The notes: generated by a model not told the origin, from the sequence alone. Positions 44,231 to 55,664 are shown, counted from the first letter of the stretch. The stretch is 64,000 bases of DNA from Isoetes taiwanensis (GCA_021234155.1 JAJEKV010000080.1:420182-484181); one strand, 5' to 3'. Program-made: numbers and translations.

Positions 44231-45534
44231 GTTTCAAATATTATCTTTGAGATTTTTCTAATGCTTTCTACTACACTTATTCATAATAGAAACTTGCATG
44301 CAATAGCATGATTAATTCAGGAAGAGAAATTCAAGAATTTACTCGAAACAAAAAGAAGCAGATGAAGTTTATAAGAAACTATTCTGGTTTTCATAAACAT
44401 CATCTGCTTCCTCTGCCTCGAGCAAATGCAAAAGCTTGTCTTCTTGGATTAAACATGCCATTGAGATGCAGCTTAAAACTAAATGAAAGCTAACCTTGAG
44501 TTCGATTTTGGAAGGATTCAAGAACGGAGGACTTTGCTTTTGGTTTTAATTCGAGGCTTTGGATCATGAGACCTTAGTCCTCTCGCTACGGATGCTCTGA
44601 GAACAAAAGGTGGAGTCTTTTAGTAAGTTAGGAATTGCGAAACCAAACATCTAACATTCTTTGAAAATAAATCGCTCACCAAGATTTTAGGAGGGCGGAT
44701 CCAAACACGCCAGGTTTAAACCGCAAATCGTCATTATGAAGGAAGGAAGAAAATGTAGGAACTTTGAGAGCGTGAAATGGATTTATATAGGCATAATTAG
44801 AAATAAGTTAGCATGAATAATTGATTGCTTGAATTAACATGCCTGACGTACGGTCTTCCCGCCAGACATGACATGTATATGGTATATATGTAGAATATTG
44901 CATTTTATGCAATAAATTCTCACGGCATTTTATTCCATTTATTGCATTCGAAAAAATAGAATTTAGAAATTTTATATAGGCTAAATTAAAAATGATTTCA
45001 AAGGAAAAATTATCAAGGCTAAAAAATGACTTGTAGGGTTGGGGAATTGTTTTAGGTCGTATAGGAAAATTTCCTATGGTTACTGTGATGAATCAGAGAT
45101 TTCTCATGTGGTTGATTTATAGTGTTCCCGAGACTTTGTTGAGACAAATGCAGAGACAAAATTTTAGAGAAAACAGCTTGGAGACAAAATAATTGGAGAA
45201 AACAGTTTGATTTAATTCAAAAAATTTTATGTACAGAAAAACTGTTTGAAGAAAACTGTTTGAAGAAAAAGTTTATGAAGAAAACTGTTTGATTTCATTA
45301 AAAACAGTTATATGTACAGATGCCCGAAGGCTTGTAAGCAACTGCCCAAAGGCTTTTCACAATATTACAGAAAAAAAATGCCCGGAGGCGTGTCCAAAAC
45401 TTCTGTAAGAAACCAAACCAAAAATGGGCCTTAGGGATGCGCATCACTCTTCTTCCATGCCCGCAACAAAGAAGAAAAGAAAGGTGTTAGAAAAGAAAGA
45501 AAGGTGCAAAAAAAAGCAAACATGCAAATCTGGT

Positions 45535-45860
45535 TCATCTCTCAACCACTCCAAAAATTGGTCGAACCGCCGAATCGCCGACCGACCTCCTCCTCCTCCT
45601 CCTCCTCCTCCTCCTCCTCCTCCTCCTCCTCCTCGAGATTTCATTTTCTCGCTTCGTGGTCAAGCCAACCCCGGGCAAGCTGAGCGTCATGTGTTCTTGA
45701 GAATCCAACTCCTCCTCTTCCTCCAACTCCTCCTCTTCATCCTCTGAATCAGAATCAGAGGAGAATTGGGAAAGAAAATCAATGGGGGAATTGAGGGGGT
45801 TCTTCAACCCCGACGTCTCTTTGAGGAGACCTTGGGTTCTTCATGAAGGTCGAAACCGAG
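45535..45860 (-). other. Possible acidic 5' exon over a (TCC)n tract
   Basis: A minus frame starts MKNPLNSPIDFLSQFSSDSD and runs into EDEEEELEEEEELDSQ, then a run of Arg encoded by the microsatellite. It follows the TATA-containing block at 45.9 kb. The composition is low-complexity and no family motif appears. Confidence 0.25.
45586..45634. repeat. (TCC)n microsatellite
   Basis: About sixteen uninterrupted CTC/TCC units. Frames through it give Pro, Ser or Leu runs on one strand and Gly, Glu or Arg runs on the other. Confidence 0.98.
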
Positions 45861-46085
45861 GCTGAACGCCTTCATGGTGGGCGAAAAAAAAATTTGGACA
45901 GAATGGAGGTCTTGAGAGCGTGAACCGGATTTATATAGGGTTAATTAGAAATTTTCGTGAATAATTGATTGCCTCAAATAACACGCCAGGCGTACGAAAT
46001 TCCTGCCAGCTATATCATCTAGGGTATATTATTATGGATAATAAATTCTCACGTCTACCTTATCAGTTATATGTCTTTTCGTAAT

Positions 46086-46125
46086 CATATATCCAAATTT
46101 TCGATAATTAAAATTTGGATATATG
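46086..46125. repeat. Perfect hairpin with 16-bp arms
   Basis: CATATATCCAAATTTT, an 8-base loop, then AAAATTTGGATATATG. It overlaps the start of the inverted repeat that bounds the 46.1-49.9 kb block. Confidence 0.95.
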
Positions 46126-46239
46126 GGTCTATGTTAGATATTGGGGTACAAAAGCACCCGGTCCGGACTCGCCGCGGCTTTGGATCTGCTTTGGGGGTGC
46201 TTTCGGCGGGAAAGCCATTTTTGCTCTTAGCAAATTGGT

Positions 46240-46812
46240 GCCGGATCGATGACATGGACATCCGTAATTTCAAATTCAGTGTGGCAAATGACCTAGAGAT
46301 AATTTGGCGGGCTGATTTTAAGTGCGTGGGAGGATTTTCTTGGATCTGGCCATGGCGGGATGAATGCTTCATGGAGTATCGGTAAATGCTTGTTGATGAA
46401 GCGTTTGGTGAGAGAATTGATCGATGGATAAAGAACAATGATACCTCAATGCATTTCTGGGTTTGCAAGTACTGGGAGATCCGGCAATATCTCCATCGAC
46501 CACAGCTTGCGAGTAGTGGGATGTAAGTAGTGGTAGGACTCCATTAGCTAGTCTATTCTGTTTCCACCATCGTCCATGTTTTTCATCGTCCATGTGTTGG
46601 CATTAACAAATTTCTGCAGACAACTGAAGCTATTGCTGGAATGGAACTGTTAGTATAGCCAATTTCTTTTTCCAGAATTTACTGCATACTGGAAGCAGCA
46701 GGAAGGATTGGAATTTAAGCACTCCAATTTGGTGTATAAGATGGCAACTTATGGATCTGCAAACAGCCAGCTTGAGACTATTCTTGGAGCTTTGGTTAAA
46801 TGGAAACGATGA
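46240..46812 (+). pseudogene. Fragments of an unrecognised gene
   Basis: Plus-strand stretches MDIRNFKFSVANDLEIIW, WIWPWRDECFMEY, a stop, then ERIDRWIKNNDTSMHFWVCK and YWEIRQYLHRPQL end at a donor-like GTAAGT near 46,523. A second stretch after TTTTTCCAG at about 46,675 reads YWKQQEGLEFKHSNLVYKMA, then SQLETILGALVKWKR and a stop. The phases do not join cleanly. Amphipathic helical look, family unknown. Confidence 0.3.
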
Positions 46813-47040
46813 TTTCTTTTCCAAGCTTGGTGAAACACAACACTCGGGAATTTATAAACTGTGCTTGGCTATGCAGATATGATATGCAAATTAGCAAGAG
46901 TTTCAATAAGGGATATGGCATGAAACCTACAACATACATTTTTGTGGAAATACATATGTTTCCATATGTGAAACATTGTATCACACCACACTAAGATGAA
47001 TACTTAATAAATTAGCTGTTTGGAGATAAGAATATAGGAG

Positions 47041-48768
47041 GTCCTGAGCAGAGCTAGTTTTCCAAAAGATTTTATCTTTGGGAGCGCTTCTTCTGCTTAT
47101 CAAGTATATCTAACATTACACTTATTTATGATTTTTTTAAGTAGAAAAGTCCCCTTCATTTCAACTGTAACTGTTTGATGTAGGTTGAAGGAGGTCCCAA
47201 CAAGAATGGACGAGGACCTAGCATTTGGGACGAATTTATAAAGACTCCAGGTAGTATGCTGGTTTAGATTGCCAGATAGATCAAGTATTTAGTGTGATCA
47301 GTGTTGTCTTTCCAGGGAGAATCACTAACAATGACAAACCAGATGTAGCAGTAGATGAATATCATCGTTACAAGGTGAATCAACTTCTTATGAACTTAGT
47401 TCATGTCCTAAAAAATTGTTGGCAAATTCTTCAGACTTGTATGTATGGCAGGAGGATATTGATCTGATGGCTGAGTTGAACTTCGATGCTTATCGATTTT
47501 CCATCTCCTGGAGCAGAATCTTCCCAAGTATAGTATATACATCTAGTTCAGACTTAGATGTTAGCAAGATTAGCAAGGTTTTTGGCTTTGTTGTTCATTC
47601 CTGATCTTAGCACTTGTGTTGGTCTTATATGATTTATGATATCAACATAGTACTTTTAAGCTGAAAGGTGATTCTTTTGTTTAAGAGGGTACTTTTGAGC
47701 TGAAAGGTGATCCTTTTGTTTTAGAGGGTAAGGGCAAAATCAACCCCCAAGAGGTCCAGTATTACAGTGATCTCATAGACTACCTGCTGCTAAAAGGTGT
47801 GCTCTAGCCTATGTTGTTTCTTATTCAGTTTTGAAGTTAAAGTTCTTTACAAAGAAGTTACGCTCCTAAAGCTCCTATACGAACAGGAATCCAACCAGTG
47901 GCAAATTTGCACCACTATAACTTGCCACAAGCTTTGGAAGTGGGTGGATGGCTGAACAAGTCTATTGTGTAAGATCTTTCTTGCTTCAGTATATCATAAA
48001 ATTTCTTACAAGTTAGCTCTATATGCTACCTTCTAGTAGAAATATATGCTCTTGCATACTGAAGATATATTTTTGTATAGTCCATATATTATAGTACAAG
48101 TGAGCCAAAAAAACAAAAAATATAAAATATTCTCTCTTTTTCTGGACAAGCGCAGAGACATCTATGCACACTATGCATATTTTTGCTTCAATACATATGG
48201 GAACAGGGTGAGATATTGGACAACATTTAATGAGCCAAGAGCTTTTGCAGCGACGGGGTATGATGCAGGCATATGTGCGCCAGGAAGATGCTCAGCTCCA
48301 TTTGGCAATTGCGGTCGCGGGGAACTCCTCATCGAGCCCTACATTGCAGGTCACGGCATCCTTCTTTCCCATGCCAAAGCCGTGGATATTTCTGACGTAA
48401 ATATCGGTATATAACTTACTATCTAGTCAGATCTCTCCAATTACAAATTTGACCCAGTTTTTACTTTGGAAAATAGTCAGGCCAGAATGGTTCCATCGGC
48501 ATTTTGCTTGATTTTGTGTGGTTTGAACCCCTCACCAATTCCACAGAGGATGAAGCTGCAGCTTCAAGAGCAAGAGACTTGAACATTGGTTGGTAAGTTA
48601 ATGCAAAGAGTGATGTGTTAACGTTTATGTCCTATGGTAGTGTGTCCCTGCAGATCCATGATGATAATAATTTTATCTGATTTAATATAAATTCATAGTA
48701 ACATATTTTTATTCTCTGTTTCTAGGTACCTTGAACCAATCCTTTATGGTGCTTACCCCAAATCCATG
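47041..48768 (+). pseudogene. GH1 beta-glucosidase, 3'-truncated
   Basis: Nine exons can be followed: to 47,103 (FPKDFIFGSASSAYQ), 47,184-47,250 (VEGGPNKNGRGPSIWDEFI), 47,316-47,374, 47,452-47,527 (AELNFDAYRFSISWSRIFP), 47,725-47,796, 47,887-47,968, 48,156-48,406 (YWTTFNEPRAFA, then CGRGELLIEPYIAGHGILLS), 48,481-48,592 and 48,726-48,768 (YLEPILYGAYPKSM). The TFNEP acid/base motif is intact. GH1 enzymes hydrolyse beta-glucosides through a second glutamate in (I/V)TENG, and the exons carrying it are absent, so the product would be inactive. No in-frame ATG precedes FPKDF and exon 6 reads LHHYNLPQAL instead of LYHWDLPQAL. The last donor (48,769) leads into unrelated DNA. The acceptor before exon 5 is tandemly duplicated. 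Confidence 0.8.
47651..47728 (+). repeat. 39-bp tandem duplication of a GH1 splice acceptor
   Basis: TACTTTT(A/G)AGCTGAAAGGTG through GAGGG occurs at 47,651 and 47,690. The second copy ends TTTTAG|AGGG and fits the exon phase; the first has TTTAAG. Confidence 0.8.
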
Positions 48769-48769
48769 G

Positions 48770-50020
48770 TATCGTATATGTGGATTATAAGAATAATCTT
48801 AAGAGGACCCCTAAGCTTTCTGCTAGGTGGTTTATGAACATGCTTGCAAGGTGACCATTTGGATCACACATGACCTTGATCTTGATAGTAAAGCTTTCAT
48901 TAACAAAAATTGGTCCGCATAAATCAAGCCCACATTTCTATTGTTTGTTTGATTGTATATACTTTTCTGGCAAAGCAAACTTATTCCAGAAGTAATGTTT
49001 AGAGGTCTATAATGGCATGCAAACATCTAATCTCAACTTGGCAATGTCAGATCCATTAACTACCATTCTTTACCAATATTTGTTTGACTCAGAGGCTGTG
49101 ATTTGTTCGTTTATATTGATCTTGCTTTACAATCCTTGACTCACGTCTCGAAGGCATTAGATCATGCAAATCATCAGGATTGTCTGAATTGTACTACAAG
49201 GTGCAAATCATGCAAACGACCCATGCCGTAGGACTGCAATCTTCTGCATCTGCAAGATGTCTGCTTCAAATTATAGAACTACAGATGAAAATAGAGCAAT
49301 TACAAACCAACGTAGAAAATAATGTTGCAATTTAGGAGGATTCGATCTGGAAGTTCGACCAAATTACGATAGATTTTGTCGATGTGCAAAAAGAAAGCAA
49401 TGGCCTTTTGACGATGAAGCTCAACACAAGGTTACTTGACAAATAACAAGAAATATGGAGCTCTTTCGATGTGCAAAAAGAATGCAACAGTTATTTGACG
49501 ATGAATCTCAATACAAAGTTTACTCGACAAATAACCAAGTAACATGGGGCTCTTTAATAACTTTATGCAACGCTATTTGGAAACCCAATACAAGAGTTAT
49601 TAGTCATCCGGGTAAAAAGAACTCGGACGAGATTAACAGCGATCGAGCGCCCGCGGAAAACACAAATACAAATCCGAGAAGCGCAATGAGCAAAATTTCC
49701 CAATATGACATTTGGTACCTTCAAATAAGCATGAACAAATTACAAATTTGGTAGGAGAAGGACGGTTTCGGAGAGGCATGCGGAAGCCGAGATACGTTAT
49801 GTTCGTGCTTTGCGTGCTTTCTCCGCTTTCGCTTGTCGCGCTTTTTTGTACCCCAATATCTAACTTAGACCCATATTTATATGAATGTCATTTCCTTGTT
49901 GTATGAAAATTCTTGTTTTAAATGATTTCGTTTACACCCATTGTTATTATTATATTAAACCTATTTCCAAGGAATTTCTTGCTTTTAAAAAAATTTGATT
50001 TACCTCTACATATTCCATAA
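48770..50020. repeat. Non-coding DNA with an ~120-bp imperfect tandem duplication
   Basis: TTCGATGTGCAAAAAGAA, TGACGATGAA(G/T)CTCAA and GACAAATAAC occur at about 49,378-49,445 and 49,467-49,540, giving two related units. The 99-codon plus frame over this region is not recognised. Confidence 0.5.
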
Positions 50021-51481
50021 ATGTACGTACTTTTTTTATCTTATGGTGTAATAATTTTTTCCTACTCATTGACTAAAAAGGGTGCAATTTGCCTAGGTCA
50101 ATGGTGCCTCTCCGGTGTGCAACATATTGAAAAGAGCAATATCAATGAAAAACCAACTCCTAGCAAGAATGTTGAAGAAAAACAATTAGTCCTCTATAGT
50201 AGGGTGCAATGGAGGAACAAGAAGGTGAGAATCATGCACAAGTGCAACAAGGAAATAGTAGGCCAAGGAGTCATTGTGCTAGCAGATCCTGGTCAAGCTG
50301 TTAATGATGAAAGGCTAGGGGAAGACAATATTGGTATTGCAATTTTGATGTTGGAAGACAACTGGAAAGGTAAAGGTTTGGGTGACAAGGAATGTTTTGG
50401 TTGTGTCAAGCAATTGGAGGTTCCTTGCATCATGGCATGGCCTATAAGTAGTGTTCAATTTGTGGAGGATTATATTTTTCTAGAGCCTGAGGTTGTTGGG
50501 GACAATGATTGTCTTGATATTGATCCATTGGCAGTTGGAACTCTAAACCTAGGCAAAAGGGGAGAAGTATTAGTTGCCAGACATTATCCTATCAAAAGAG
50601 CCAAGTTGATTAGTGACACCAAACGTGAGACAATGGTGAAGGTTAGGGGCTCAGATTGTTGTTGGAGTGCTTGTATGCAATTCTTTACAATAGAACAATT
50701 GGTGGAAGCAAGAGCCACTTTTCAAGAGTACACTGTTGATGAGAGGAGGACCTACATGTACACAATCTTCGAGCATGCACTTCAGGATGAAAGAAACCCA
50801 AAAAAAAAGATACCCTTTGCTAGGCAAATGGATATGTGCAAAAGCATGGCGAGAAGATCCATGCAATTCCAACTTCTTCATGGCATAATTGGCAAAAAAA
50901 CAAAGTGAGAGGGAATAGGATTGCTTTACATGGAAATAATGGTTTGTTGAAACCAACGACTAGGACCTTAGGCTGCCGGGGAGATATTTGAAAAATATAT
51001 TGATTTCAATGCAGAGTCTATGCCACATAAAAGCAGAAGGGATGAAAAGGGAAGAGCAGTTGTTGAGAAAAGGTTGCCATCACATTGTACTCAAAAGAGT
51101 ATTTTGGAAGAAGTGAATTCCCTACTTCGAGAATTGGGAATTCTTCCAATATCCCAACCTAGCTTTAGTAGGTTATGGAAGAAGCATTTCAATCATGTCA
51201 CCATAGCAACTTCAAACAACTTTGCAAAGTGCAATTTATGTCCTATGTTGAAGGAGACTCTTGATAAGACTGTGCAACCTAGTCAAAAGGCTAGGATAAG
51301 GGAGCATATGAAGGACCATATGACCGACCGACTATCATGTAGATCATGTTATTGGATGTGGAGGACTTTATCTGCATTGGAACCCAATAACTATTTATGT
51401 ATTATACATGACAAGATGGACCAGCAAAAGACTTGTCTTCCACAATTTACTAGTTTATGCTTGCAGCATGCCAATTTCTGA
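50021..51481 (+). pseudogene. Transposase-like gene (HGI...DKMDQxKTxLP family), broken
   Basis: A 295-codon frame (50,021-50,908) ends in RSMQFQLLHGIIGKKTK. After stops and a shift, 51,020-51,481 continues with PSFSRLWKKHFNHV, then AKCNLCPMLKETLD and NYLCIIHDKMDQQKTCLPQF. This order (LLHGI.KKR, F.RLW...HV, C..C, D.MDQ.KT.LP.F) recalls a family of large transposase-like proteins I know from basal plants and many invertebrates. The Asp in the last motif is probably catalytic. The frame then stops at 51,481, so the C-terminal half with the remaining acidic residues is missing. The N-terminal half has no nameable domain. Codon use looks ordinary for coding DNA, implying fairly recent inactivation. 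Confidence 0.5.
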
Positions 51482-52059
51482 CTATCACAGTTCACGCATG
51501 GTGGGATCATTTAGACCGTGTATAAGATATTGTTTGATATCTTTAGTCTATAGTGCAATGGAGATGCATTGAACTGAGATTTCATTCAAATCACACATGC
51601 ATAACACGAGTCAGCTTTTTGAAGAGGCAAATCATCCTTAACTGGCAAATTCTCCTTGTAAGGGCCTAATGAGCTGTTAGGGTGGCCCAAGGGCCCGCAA
51701 GGAGAAAATGCTTGTTGAAGGCAACTGTGGAGGCGGCAATTCTCCGTTGTAATTGCAGGCTGAAAGTAGGCATTGTGATAGAGATCAAGACACAGGTTTC
51801 TTAGAGAGAGATGCAAGGGTTGCATTACTTTGGCGTTACATGCTCGTATCTTCCCTCAAACTTCCTAGTATTTGTTGATTGTTTGATCAATATACGTAGG
51901 GGAGGGTGCCTATGATGAAGTCCCCGACTTAAATATGTAGCAAAATAACAGGGGGTTCCAGGGGGATTTGATATAGATATAATTCTTGAAACCATAGACC
52001 ATATCCCTAAAACAATTCAATGGGTTATTATAAAAAAAAACATAGATTTAAGATAAAAA
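51482..52059. other. No recognisable gene
   Basis: Short frames only; nothing with a family motif. Confidence 0.5.
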
Positions 52060-52150
52060 ATAGTCACATTAGCTCACTAGTTAGATTGGTTAAAGTAGTC
52101 TTATTAGGACATTGAGTTATTTTAGTAGAGGTTCGAATCCCCGTATTTCA
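52060..52150 (+). mobile_element. tRNA-like SINE head candidate (A and B boxes)
   Basis: TAGCTCACTAG at 52,070-52,080 fits the Pol III A box TRGYNNANNNG. GGTTCGAATCC at 52,130-52,140 is a perfect B box, 60 bp downstream start to start. The sequence between does not fold into a full cloverleaf, so it is a tRNA-derived SINE head or tRNA pseudogene rather than a working tRNA. Confidence 0.45.
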
Positions 52151-52549
52151 TATTCTAAAAGCTTAAATGAAACCGTATAGAGGCACGATATACCATCAAA
52201 ACCTTAGGCAAACTCGTATTCGAGATCTTAAAATCATAGGCGTCCCCAATCATAATTGAGCATAATCGAAACGAGAGGTGTCCAGAGGCTCCAACATACA
52301 GTCTGGGCCATAGGATTGACAGATCCGACGACTGTGGTAGTCCAGGGTGCACCTCGTTTAGAATATGTAGCAACAGATTTTATTGAAAGGAAACAAACTT
52401 TATTACGATGGGTTTAACTTTTTTTTTACCTCCCCTTTTGACATTACCTTTGGGTCTTTGAGTTTATGATAAATTTGAACATTGCTACCAAGGTTGTATG
52501 TCAAGAGGCTAATTTTAATTCAATAAGACAACATGCATTCTTCAACGGA

Positions 52550-52992
52550 CCATTAACTGCCCATCAAATGCCCACATGGACCTTTAATGGCCTGCCTACT
52601 TTGGTGAGATGACAACATTTTAACAACAATTCAATATACCATTAAGTGCCCATCAAGTGCCCACATGGACCTTTAATGGCCTCCTTGCTTGGTGAGGTGA
52701 CAACATTTTAACAACAATTGGATGAGGTAATAACAATTTAACAACAATTTTTGTGTAGAAAAATCATCAACATGTGCATAACACAAAGAATTTGAACCCT
52801 TGATAACATTTGCTATTGGTCCAATACGAATTTCAGAATCAACACAAATGTTGAAAATAAAAAATTTTATTTGAATATGGCTTCACAGCATTTGCACCTA
52901 TTTGGACTCACTATGAGGAGTTCGTCAGCCTTTGAATATGGCTCCACAGCATTTGCACCTATTTGGACTCACTATGAGGAGTTCGTCAGCCT
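52550..52992. repeat. Two tandem duplications (about 89 and 62 bp)
   Basis: CCATTAA(C/G)TGCCCATCAA through TTTTAACAACAATT is doubled at 52,550 and 52,639. TTTGAATATGGC(T/C)CACAGC-type units of exactly 62 bp are doubled at 52,869 and 52,931. Confidence 0.85.
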
Positions 52993-53084
52993 AATCAATC
53001 GTTGTATGTGATGACGAACATAACTACAGTGGGAGTGCTAGCATCTTACATTTTCTCGTCTCATGGAAGAGTGCCAAGACATTC

Positions 53085-53613
53085 TTACCTTGGCACATTG
53101 GGCATAAACATTCTTACCTTGGCACATTGGGCATAAACATTGGCCATGGAATTCCACGAGACCACATCATGTTGGTGCATGTTGCAAAATACCTTATTTG
53201 CCCAATCTAGACACCCACATTTAGCATACATATTTATAAGTGCAATAGCAACCATAATGTCAGACTCAAATCCCAAAGTGATTTGAGTCGGCATGCAACC
53301 GCTTGCCTTGCACATGTTTCAGCTCATTTGCGCATGCATCTAAAGTGTTGATAAACATGACCTTATCTAAGTCTCCACATCTCAGGTATTAAAAATTCTC
53401 CAGTGCTTCTTTTCCCTGTCCATGTTGTACAACTGCTGTAATCATCGCATTCTGTGACACTGGATCCTGAATCAGCAATTTATCAAACATCCTATACGCA
53501 TCATGTATCCTACAAACGCCCACAATAACGTCTAGCAAAGGAAACTCAAGTTTCAAGGGCATGGACAGAACCATTGAACAGATCAAGTAAAGGGTATGGA
53601 ATCCACACAGCAT
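53085..53613 (-). pseudogene. PPR protein pseudogene (PLS-type fragment)
   Basis: Minus strand: RMFDKLLIQDPVSQNAMITA, VVQHGQGKEALENF, stop, DKVMFINTLDACANELKHVQ, GKRLHA, a frame change, then GFESDIMVAIALINMYAKCG, CLDWANKVFCNMHQHDVVSW and NSM. These are consecutive pentatricopeptide motifs of the plant organellar RNA-editing/processing family (PLS class). A 29-bp tandem duplication at 53,081-53,138 adds to the damage at the 3' end. Intact members have ten or more motifs; about four are left. Confidence 0.8.
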
Positions 53614-54206
53614 GAAACTAATGAATCTATGGAATATGGAATAAGCTTGGAATATGGAATATGGGATATGGAATACGAATCTGTGGAATATGGGAAGTGC
53701 AACTTTTTGGAATAAATCTGAACCAGCTTTTTAAACACGTCAATTTGCAGGATTACTGGAGCTGCTGGTAAATATTGACTATGTCCCTCAAAATTTGGCA
53801 ATTTTGCAAGTATATTAAAGGGGAAGCTCTACTACATGAAACGATGGAAGCATTAGTTGGACAAGTACAAATCACCATTGTTGCATTAAAGAAAGCAAAC
53901 AACTCACCTGCTCATGAACATCATCACTAGGGCAACTTAGAAGCTGAAGAATTGACAAATGCTGCTATTATTATATGCTAGGAAATTAAGTATTTGATAT
54001 CTTGGTGAATATAGCAAAAGTATCTGCCAAGCTTCCACATGAAGGGCATATGTTGCTAGTATCTTTGTTTTCAAGAGCAATGATGGCCTATAGGCAACGC
54101 ATCAAATGCACAACCATTTTCAGATAATTCTACAAATGGTGTAATAATTTTACTTTCTTATTGTTCTGGCGTAAGCTAATACTCTGATGAAATATATCAT
54201 CTTTCT
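53614..54206. other. No recognisable gene
   Basis: Includes a local GGAATATGG(A/G)ATA repeat around 53,635-53,690. Nothing coding. Confidence 0.5.
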
Positions 54207-55330
54207 TTGTTTCAGCTCAAGCTAATAACTGATGACTATATTTATGTCCAATCACCGTGTCCTAAGAACACAATTACCATACTTTTAGAACTTCCGACAT
54301 TCAAATGGGACACCAATCGAATTCAGGGCAATCCTATGTGCCAAAAAGATATCCTAGGTACTTCAGAAGCTACCAGAATCTCAGGTGCTTCAAAAGCTAC
54401 CAGATTGCTCAGGTATTGTATGCAAGAATCGTGCTGTAGCGGAATAGGTAAGAATGGAGCAATGATGTCCTTTAGTACCAAAGCTTCTAAGCTGGAAGAA
54501 CATATAGCAAAAACAAGTACAATGAGCATGTCTTTGAGTGAATTAGAAACCAAACTCAGTGAATCTAGTAATACCATATGTGAGCCGCAAGCAAAGATTA
54601 TGGCTTCAGGGCACTAAAATTGAAACAACAGAGGGGCTTAGTAAATGAGGTAGGGGATAAATTATCTAAGCCCGAAAAGCAGTGGTATCGAGCTAGAACG
54701 TAACTTCATGTGTCGGACACAAAGCTTAGGGTCGCTATGGTATGAGTTTGGTGAAACTAGCCCAAGAGAAAGAATGTGTGTCCACTTTGAAAAATAAGGT
54801 TGTGGAGCTAGAAAACTCACTTCAAGCCATTGTTGGAAAAGCTAATACAACAGAGAGCAAAGTGCGGACTTAGAAACCCAACTCTCAAAAAAGCAACAGC
54901 CGGTCGGAATGCAACTTCGGTTCTCTTGGTAAAGATTTGGTGAACAAAAGATCTCTAAGCTTGAAGAAGCACTGAAAGTATCCTCTCTAAAAAGCCGAGA
55001 CGATAGAAAGTAAATTGTGCGAGCTTAAAAAAGAGTTAGATGAGCACATGAAAAAGATCTCTCGGCTTGAGCGGTTCCTAAAAGGAGCCTCAGATAAATC
55101 GATACAGCGGAGGCAGAGTTGGCCCAAGCTAAAAAGCAACGTTTTCTTACTTGGAAGCTCAAATTGCAGAGTTAAAAAACAAAATATGATACAACCCGAG
55201 TAAAAAGCGGATATCATTACCAAATTAGCAAAGACTAAGGGCGAGCCGTGTTGGAAGCAAATCTTCGCGCCTCTGTTGAAAAAGCTCCAGATCAAGGCAA
55301 ACTGCATCAAGGCGTTAAGCAAGCGATGAA
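54207..55330 (+). pseudogene. Decayed coiled-coil gene
   Basis: The plus strand, with several frame changes, gives repeated heptad stretches: KASKLEEHIAKTSTMSMSLS, ELETKLSESS, ISKLEEALKVSS, ESKLCELKKELDEHMKKISR and YLEAQIAELKN. This is a long coiled coil of the general filament/motor-tail kind; no head domain is present to name it. It lies just upstream of the CAF1 remnant but is not joined to it by a visible splice. Confidence 0.35.
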
Positions 55331-55664
55331 ACAGATTCAAGGCTTCCTCGCCTTGGCGCCGGACCTCTGCCCCTCGCACTACCAACCCTGCCTCTGCCCC
55401 GGACCCGGACCTCTGCCGCAACCCAGAAAAGGCAAAATGCATATTTCATCTACAAAAAGGTTGAAATCTACCTTTTTGTCAACAAAAATCAGAAATGCAG
55501 AAATGCAGATATTTAACTCAGGTGCCTCGTGCATTTATCTTAGATATTTAACTCGAGGTGCCTCATCATTTATCTTAGCGCTTTCCTCCGGCTTCTAAAA
55601 TCATTAACTTCTTAGCGCTTTTCTGCCGCTTCTAAAATCATTAACTTTTTTTGTCATGGCTTCC

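Larger units (their letters stand above)
44755..46035. repeat. Duplicated ~130-bp block with palindrome and TATA-like motif
   Basis: GAGAGCGTGAA...GGATTTATATAGG, TTAATTAGAAAT-like sequence, TGAATAATTGATTGC and a palindrome relative (ACATGCCTGACGTACGG, ACACGCCAGGCGTACGA) occur in the same order at 44,767-44,870 and 45,912-46,010. On the minus strand this puts CCTATATAAATCC upstream of possible 5' exons, so both could be copies of one promoter. Confidence 0.7.
46121..49876. mobile_element. Possible gene-carrying element bounded by ~33-bp inverted repeats
   Basis: ATATGGGTCTA(T)GTTAGATATT and GGGGTACAAAA at 46,121-46,153 recur in inverse orientation at 49,845-49,876, with one mismatch. Between them lie fragments of at least two plant genes, including GH1 exons with introns. 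That is the layout of a Pack-type DNA transposon. No target duplication was identified, and the arms might instead be ends of two separate elements. Confidence 0.4.

Noticed and set aside
45444-45644. Glycine-run or proline-run protein
   Set aside because: Produced by the (TCC)n microsatellite; no flanking coding evidence on that frame.
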